Assembly (NCBI GenBank): GCA_902476355.1
Contig: CABSCS010000019.1
Location: forward strand, 1 to 12,942
Length of the DNA stretch: 12,942 nucleotides
Reading direction: 5' to 3'
Origin: UMGS2069 sp900557585
GTDB lineage: Bacteria > Bacillota > Clostridia > Christensenellales > UBA1242
Shown: positions 6,172-10,237 of the stretch, one piece after another
Position numbering within the stretch: the first letter of the stretch is position 1
Layout of the letters: each line of letters opens with the position of its first letter
Translations under genes and position numbers: made by a program
The notes under the pieces: generated by a model
What the model saw: only the letters and a program-made list of their open reading frames with translations
Databases searched by the model: none
What the model was told of the DNA's origin: nothing

Positions 6172-7974
6172 ATGGATAAAACGCTTGTTCAAATTTTGAA
6201 AAAAGTTCAAAAACCAGCCCGCTATGTTGGGGCTGAACTTTGCATGCCTGTTGTGAACGCCGACCCAAGGGTGAAGTTTTGCCTTTGCACTCCAGACCTA
6301 TACGAGCATTCTGCAACCGACATTCCAACTCAAACGGTTTATTATCTTTTAAACGACCGAAAGGGTTATGCCTGCGAAAGATGCTTTGCGCCCGCACTTG
6401 ACATGGGAAAAGAACTTCGCAAAACAGGATATCCACTTTTTTCGCTTGAAAATCAAACTCCACTTTCTCGCTTTGATGTTCTTGATTTCAACTTTCAAAG
6501 CGAAATGCAATATACAACGTTTTTATACATGCTTTTTCTTGCGGGAATTCCACTTGAAAGCAAACTTCGAACAAAAAAACATCCACTTGTTTTTGCAAGC
6601 GGAATTGTTTCTTCAAACCCAGAACCACTTGCAGATTTCATTGATTTTGCCATTATTGGCGACCAAGAAGACATTGTTGTAAAGGTTGTTGACACCATTT
6701 TAAAATCTAAACTTTCAAACTTTTCAAGAGAGCAAACTCTTGAACGCCTTTCGCTTCTTGACGGGGTATATGTACCATCAAAAATAAAGTTTGAATATGC
6801 AAAAAATGGCAACATTTCAAAAATTGTTGGTGCGCCAGTAAAACGTCAAATTCTTCGAGACCTTGACCGTGCCTATTATCCAACAAAGCCAATTGTTGCA
6901 AACATAAAATCGCGCTATGAACGCGGAACACTAGAAATTATGCGTGGTTGCACGCGCGGTTGCAGGTTTTGCAGAGAGGGCTTTTCGCTTCGTCCAATCC
7001 GCGAAAGAAGAGTTCAAACTGTTGTTTCGCAGGGCAATGCACAGGTTTTCCAAAGTGGCGTGTGCTGTCTTGCACTTTCTGCACTTTCACCCGAAGACTA
7101 TTCGCATTTGTCTGAACTGAACCATTTTATGGACGACCTTTGCAAGGAAAAGGGGATTGGCCATTTCATGACCTCAATGTATAGTGAGTCGTTCATGCCA
7201 AAAATCACTTGCGTGGCGGGCAGAAACGCCTTTACGCTTTCACCCGAAGCGGGAACAGAAAGACTTCGAAAAATCATCAATAAACCTCTTTCAGATGACG
7301 AGATATATTCGCGAATCACGCAAGAATTTAAGCGTGGTGCAACACTTATCAAACTCAATTTCATGATTGGACTTCCATATGAAACCGCTGAAGATTTGCT
7401 TGGCATTGTTGCAATGATTTTGAAAATTAAAGAACTTTATAAAGCAAACCGAACAACCAAAAAACCGCTCAATATTGGCGCAACAGTTGAAACATTCATT
7501 CCAAAGCCAAACACACCATTTCAGTGGTGTGCATTCATTGGAAAAGCCGAGGCGGAAAAACGCCAAAAGTTTTTGACTGTTGCGTTCAAAAAACTTGGAG
7601 TAAAACTTGCATTCAGAAACACTGAAAGCAGTGAGATAGAGGCGCTCATAAGCCGTGCTGACCGCCGAATTTGTCCACTTTTGAAAAAGGCGTTTGCGTT
7701 TGGTGCGATTTTTGATGGCGATGAAGAATTTTTCAATTTAGAGGCATATGAAAAGGCAATTGAAGAGTTGAAATTTGACAAAAACAAATATCTAAAAAAG
7801 TTCGATGAAAAGGCAGTTTTCGCCTTTGACAATATTGTTTCAGGTGTCGAAAAAGGTTTCCTTTTAAAAGAGTTTAAAAAGGCTCAAAATGGCGAGGGAA
7901 CAAGAGATTGTCACCATGGTTGCAATGGCTGTGGACTTTCGAAAATGGGGGTGTGCGTGAATGGTCGTTGTTAA
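6172..7974 (+). CDS. B12-binding-domain radical SAM protein, TIGR03960 type
   Basis: From ATG 6172 the product has 600 residues. Its start, MDKTLVQILKKVQKPARYVG, matches the family N-terminus, so longer in-frame starts (ATG 6130, TTG 6067) are unlikely. The N-terminal about 180 residues follow the degenerate cobalamin-binding layout (NPEPLADFIDFAIIGD at 149-164). The radical SAM 4Fe-4S motif CxxxCxxC is C260, C264, C267 in MRGCTRGCRFCREGF. LSPEAGTERLRKIINKPL (357-373) is also typical. The C-terminus has a second Cys cluster (CHHGCNGCGLSKMGVC) that may bind another cluster. Function is not established; in Clostridia this family sits between cell-division/sporulation genes and rplU, paired with DUF2344 as here. 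There is no ribosome binding site before 6172. It overlaps the next gene by 14 nt. Confidence 0.9.
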   Translation: MDKTLVQILKKVQKPARYVGAELCMPVVNADPRVKFCLCTPDLYEHSATDIPTQTVYYLLNDRKGYACERCFAPALDMGKELRKTGYPLFSLENQTPLSRFDVLDFNFQSEMQYTTFLYMLFLAGIPLESKLRTKKHPLVFASGIVSSNPEPLADFIDFAIIGDQEDIVVKVVDTILKSKLSNFSREQTLERLSLLDGVYVPSKIKFEYAKNGNISKIVGAPVKRQILRDLDRAYYPTKPIVANIKSRYERGTLEIMRGCTRGCRFCREGFSLRPIRERRVQTVVSQGNAQVFQSGVCCLALSALSPEDYSHLSELNHFMDDLCKEKGIGHFMTSMYSESFMPKITCVAGRNAFTLSPEAGTERLRKIINKPLSDDEIYSRITQEFKRGATLIKLNFMIGLPYETAEDLLGIVAMILKIKELYKANRTTKKPLNIGATVETFIPKPNTPFQWCAFIGKAEAEKRQKFLTVAFKKLGVKLAFRNTESSEIEALISRADRRICPLLKKAFAFGAIFDGDEEFFNLEAYEKAIEELKFDKNKYLKKFDEKAVFAFDNIVSGVEKGFLLKEFKKAQNGEGTRDCHHGCNGCGLSKMGVCVNGRC

Positions 7975-8620
7975 ATATGCAAGAACTGGCGTTGGAATGT
8001 TTTTTGCGCACAGTGACGTGATTCGAATTTGGAACCGCATTTTTGCAATTTCGGGCGTAAGCATTTTGCCAAAAAGCGTGTCTAACCCAGACAAAAGAAT
8101 ATATTTTTCACTTCCAACAAGGGTGAATGTAGAGTCATATTCCGAATATGTTGCAATCGACACAAAAGAAGATGACGAAGACGTGAAAAATAAAATTGAA
8201 AACAATTTGCCACCTTGGATGGATTTGATTTTTGTTTGCGAAACCAAAGAGCGTTTCAGCATTTCAACAATCAATAACTGTGCAAGATATATCATTTCGT
8301 TTGACGAATATAAAACGTTCAAAGGCAAAATCAAAGAGTTTTTCGCACAGCCGGAAATTTATATTGATGTTGAACTTCACGGCGAGAAAAAACATGTGAA
8401 CGTGAAAGACCGCATTTTCAAGGTTGAATATAAAGATGACGAGTTTGTTGTGTTTGCGGGAGTAAATAAACAATCTGTTCGAATTGATGAACTTGCAAAG
8501 GTTCTCATGAAATATTTAAACAAGCCATGGGAACAATGTTCGGTCATCAAAGCGGGGCTCTATGTCCACGAAAATGACACTTTCAAAGACATAGACGAAA
8601 TTTTGAAAAAAGCGAAATAA
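7961..8620 (+). CDS. DUF2344 / TIGR03936 protein, partner of the radical SAM protein
   Basis: The product has 219 residues. The N-terminus VVKYARTGVGMFFAHSDVIRIWNRIFAISG, broken over residues 3-32, matches the family pattern 'F-x-K-x-G-x-x-x-F-x-S-H-x-D-x-x-R'. SVSNPDKRIYFSLPTRVNVES then matches its 'F-N-P-H-P-x-I-x-F' segment, with some conserved residues changed. The family is found immediately downstream of, or fused to, the TIGR03960 radical SAM protein and is presumed to work with it on an unknown substrate. The start overlaps the upstream gene by 14 nt, with a GGGGGTG stretch about 9 nt upstream, which suggests translational coupling. A terminator follows at 8667, so this ends the transcript. 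Confidence 0.8.
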   Translation: MVVVKYARTGVGMFFAHSDVIRIWNRIFAISGVSILPKSVSNPDKRIYFSLPTRVNVESYSEYVAIDTKEDDEDVKNKIENNLPPWMDLIFVCETKERFSISTINNCARYIISFDEYKTFKGKIKEFFAQPEIYIDVELHGEKKHVNVKDRIFKVEYKDDEFVVFAGVNKQSVRIDELAKVLMKYLNKPWEQCSVIKAGLYVHENDTFKDIDEILKKAK

Positions 8621-8666
8621 ATTTCCACTGTTCAGATTATGCATTATTGCAAACTGTGTTTGAATC

Positions 8667-8700
8667 AAACCACCCACCCAAAGGGTGGTTTTATATTTTT
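8667..8700 (+). terminator. Intrinsic terminator after the radical SAM/DUF2344 pair
   Basis: A perfect 9-bp stem AAACCACCC (8667-8675) pairs with GGGTGGTTT (8683-8691), with a 7-nt loop and a T-rich tail (TATATTTTT). Confidence 0.88.
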
Positions 8701-8759
8701 TGTTTGCAAAGTTAAAACAAAAAGCCGAATATGGCAGTGCTGAAAAATATAAAAAATCA

Positions 8760-8788
8760 TTGACAAATATATAAAACAAGTGTACAAT
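8760..8788 (+). promoter_or_regulatory. Promoter of the rplU-prp-rpmA operon
   Basis: TTGACA (8760-8765, perfect consensus), a 17-nt spacer and TACAAT (8783-8788) form a strong sigma-A-type promoter. The expected start is near 8795, giving a leader of about 77 nt. Confidence 0.85.
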
Positions 8789-8794
8789 CATAAG

Positions 8795-8857
8795 CGTGCC
8801 ACATGTGAAGGGTTTGCAAGAATTGAAAAATTCACCCGGTGCAGTGAGACTGGAGAA
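8795..8857 (+). promoter_or_regulatory. Structured 5' leader of rplU, candidate L21 leader
   Basis: The leader can fold with GAATT-GAAA-AATTC (8820-8833) inside GGGT (8810-8813) paired to ACCC (8834-8837). An alternative pairing of GTGAA (8805-8809) with TTCAC (8831-8835) shares bases with it. Ribosomal protein L21 leaders that autoregulate rplU operons are known in Firmicutes (Rfam L21 leader). Membership is judged from position and structure only, not from a covariance model match. Confidence 0.55.
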
Positions 8858-8871
8858 GGGAGGAAAAGAAC

Positions 8872-9180
8872 ATGTACGCAATTATTCGTGCAGGTGGAAA
8901 ACAAGAAAAAGTTGAAACCGGAAGATATTTCAAAACCGAAAAAATTGATGCAAATGTTGGCGACACAGTTGAATTTGATTGCCTTCTTGTTTGCGATGAC
9001 AATGGCGTTATCACAACAGGATCACCAATCGTTGCTGGTGTGAAAGCAAAAGCAGAAGTTCTTGAACATGGAAAAGACAGCAAAGTTGTTGTTTATAAAT
9101 ACAAAGCAAAAAAGAACGAACGCAAATTGCAAGGTCACCGTCAACCATACACAAAATTGAAAATCGTTTCAATAGGTTAA
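8872..9180 (+). CDS. rplU: 50S ribosomal protein L21
   Basis: This 102-residue product has the standard length. The opening MYAIIRAGGKQEKVETG is close to the canonical 'MYAIIxTGGKQYKVxxG', and the C-terminal HRQPYTKLKI is the family signature. L21 binds 23S rRNA (domain V region) in the large subunit. GGGAGG at 8858-8863 gives an 8-nt spacing to the ATG. It is the first gene of a three-gene operon with prp and rpmA, the usual Firmicutes order, preceded by a promoter and a structured leader that probably mediates feedback. Confidence 0.98.
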   Translation: MYAIIRAGGKQEKVETGRYFKTEKIDANVGDTVEFDCLLVCDDNGVITTGSPIVAGVKAKAEVLEHGKDSKVVVYKYKAKKNERKLQGHRQPYTKLKIVSIG

Positions 9181-9185
9181 GAAAA

Positions 9186-9518
9186 ATGACAATTGTAAAA
9201 ATTACAAAAAAGCAAGGTCATATTTGCACGGTTGAGTGTGATGGTCACACAAACTATGGTGAATATGGCGAAGATATTGTTTGTTCGGCACTGTCAAGTG
9301 TTGTTCAAACTGCGGCTCTTGGTCTTATGAGTGTTGCAGGAATCAATATCAATCTTAAAAGAGAAGAAGAAAAAGGCTATTTGCTTTTAGAGGTTCCAGA
9401 AGACCTTTCAGAACTTCAACAAATCCAGGCAGATGCAATTTTGGAAACAATGCTCTGCGGTGTGAGTGACCTTTATCAAGGCTTCTCTGATTTTATTGAA
9501 TTGGAGGTTAAAAACTAA
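9186..9518 (+). CDS. prp: Ribosomal-processing cysteine protease Prp
   Basis: This 110-residue protein of the YsxB/Prp family starts 5 nt after rplU with only a weak ribosome binding site, so it is probably translated by coupling. The catalytic His21 and Cys33 are visible in GHTNYGEYGEDIVCSALSSV, matching the His22/Cys34 dyad known from Staphylococcus. Prp removes the N-terminal extension of ribosomal protein L27, which is essential in Firmicutes that carry the extension. Its substrate L27 is encoded immediately downstream. Confidence 0.93.
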   Translation: MTIVKITKKQGHICTVECDGHTNYGEYGEDIVCSALSSVVQTAALGLMSVAGININLKREEEKGYLLLEVPEDLSELQQIQADAILETMLCGVSDLYQGFSDFIELEVKN

Positions 9519-9519
9519 T

Positions 9520-9789
9520 ATGTTTATCTATTTGCAGTTATTCGCCCACAAAAAAGGTGGCGGTTCTTCAAAGAACGGAAGAGACAGTAATGCTCAACGT
9601 CTTGGCGTTAAGAAATATAGCGGTGAAACTGTTTCTGCTGGAAACATCATTGTTCGTCAACGTGGAACAAAAGTTCACCCAGGAACCAATGTTGGAATTG
9701 GTGACGATGACACACTCTATGCAAAGAAAGACGGCGTTGTTAAATTTGAAAGAGTTGGAAAAGACAAGAAAAAAGTTTCAGTTTTATAA
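9520..9789 (+). CDS. rpmA: 50S ribosomal protein L27 with Prp-cleaved extension
   Basis: The product has 89 residues. ATG 9520 is chosen because it gives the conserved short extension MFIYLQLF followed by AHKKGGGSSKNGRDS, the mature L27 N-terminus; GGAGG lies at 9503-9507, 12 nt upstream, inside the end of prp. Prp cuts between Phe8 and Ala9 by analogy with the LQFF|A site. L27 reaches the peptidyl transferase centre with its N-terminal tail, so uncleaved protein would clash with function. Longer in-frame starts further upstream would only read through prp. The gene ends the operon; obgE, which often follows, is absent here. Confidence 0.97.
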   Translation: MFIYLQLFAHKKGGGSSKNGRDSNAQRLGVKKYSGETVSAGNIIVRQRGTKVHPGTNVGIGDDDTLYAKKDGVVKFERVGKDKKKVSVL

Positions 9790-9813
9790 TTTGAAGAAAA
9801 TATAATTTATAAC

Positions 9814-9848
9814 AAAAAGAGATGCAAGCAAATTGCATCTCTTTTTTT
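9814..9848 (+). terminator. Strong intrinsic terminator after rpmA
   Basis: A perfect 14-bp stem, AAAAAGAGATGCAA (9814-9827) with TTGCATCTCTTTTT (9833-9846), has a 5-nt loop and a T run. The A-rich 5' side makes it a possible bidirectional terminator. Confidence 0.93.
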
Positions 9849-10060
9849 GTGCAAAGTTTCGTCTCTCTACCGAACCTCGTCAAAACATTTCTTCATTAAA
9901 AACAAGTTTAGCAAAGGCATACTTGCGCATTTATCAGAAATGTTTTTCCTTTTCCCACAAGATTTTGCTTCAATTCAATGCAAGTCTTTGAATTGCTATC
10001 ATGTGAGAGACGCGAACTATCATGCGAACTTTGTTCGCTATCATGCTACGACCGTTGCTG
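9849..10060. other. Intergenic region with small direct and inverted repeats
   Basis: No gene is supported here. A 74-codon frame (9847-10071) starts inside the terminator without a ribosome binding site. Visible elements are CGTCTCTC (9860-9867) inverted as GAGAGACG (10005-10012), CAATTC/GAATTG flanking 9973-9995, and the three 21-nt-spaced CTATCATG copies. This could be a decayed small element. Confidence 0.5.
9996..10045. repeat. Three CTATCATG copies at exact 21-nt spacing
   Basis: CTATCATG starts at 9996, 10017 and 10038, so the period is exactly 21 nt, two helical turns. Between the second and third copies is a perfect hairpin GCGAAC-TTT-GTTCGC (10024-10038), and GCGAAC also occurs at 10012-10017. 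It may be a protein-binding array or a degraded tandem repeat. Confidence 0.65.
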
Positions 10061-10137
10061 GTGTCAAATAAATTTAGGCTGAACCGTACATAATAATATA
10101 TATATTTTTTTACAAACAATTGTGATTTATTTGACAC
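10061..10137. repeat. Perfect 13-bp inverted repeat around an AT-rich core
   Basis: GTGTCAAATAAAT (10061-10073) is exactly inverted at 10125-10137, with 51 AT-rich bases between. Each arm holds an outward-facing TTGACA. The right one serves as the -35 of the following surface protein gene. Confidence 0.8.
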
Positions 10138-10161
10138 TATATGGTTGGTGTGTGTTACAAT
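10131..10161 (+). promoter_or_regulatory. Promoter of the right surface protein gene
   Basis: TTGACA (10131-10136) and TACAAT (10156-10161) are separated by 19 nt, longer than ideal. A TG one base before the -10 (TGTTACAAT) gives an extended -10. The -35 lies inside the right arm of the 13-bp inverted repeat. Confidence 0.55.
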
Positions 10162-10177
10162 GTATGTGTAAGAAAAT

Positions 10178-10211
10178 ATTTTGCTGTTAGCAAAGTTTGT
10201 TTGCTTTTTTC
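10178..10211 (+). promoter_or_regulatory. Attenuator-like leader of the surface protein gene
   Basis: TTTGCT (10180-10185) and TTTGCT (10200-10205) compete for AGCAAA (10189-10194). The second pairing is followed directly by TTTTT (10206-10210), a terminator-like form; the first (8 bp with the flanking A-T and T-G pairs) would block it. The stems are short and AU-rich, so this is tentative. Confidence 0.4.
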
Positions 10212-10237
10212 AGCGGTGTGAAAGGAGGAGAAAAGTT

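Noticed and set aside
9847..10071. A 74-codon plus-strand frame after the rpmA terminator
   Set aside because: It starts inside the terminator with no ribosome binding site, overlaps the repeat elements and has low-complexity composition with no family resemblance.
10061..10137. Classical invertible promoter switch
   Set aside because: The -35 boxes lie in the arms and the -10 outside, so flipping the core would not change the promoter; reported instead as an inverted repeat with other explanations.
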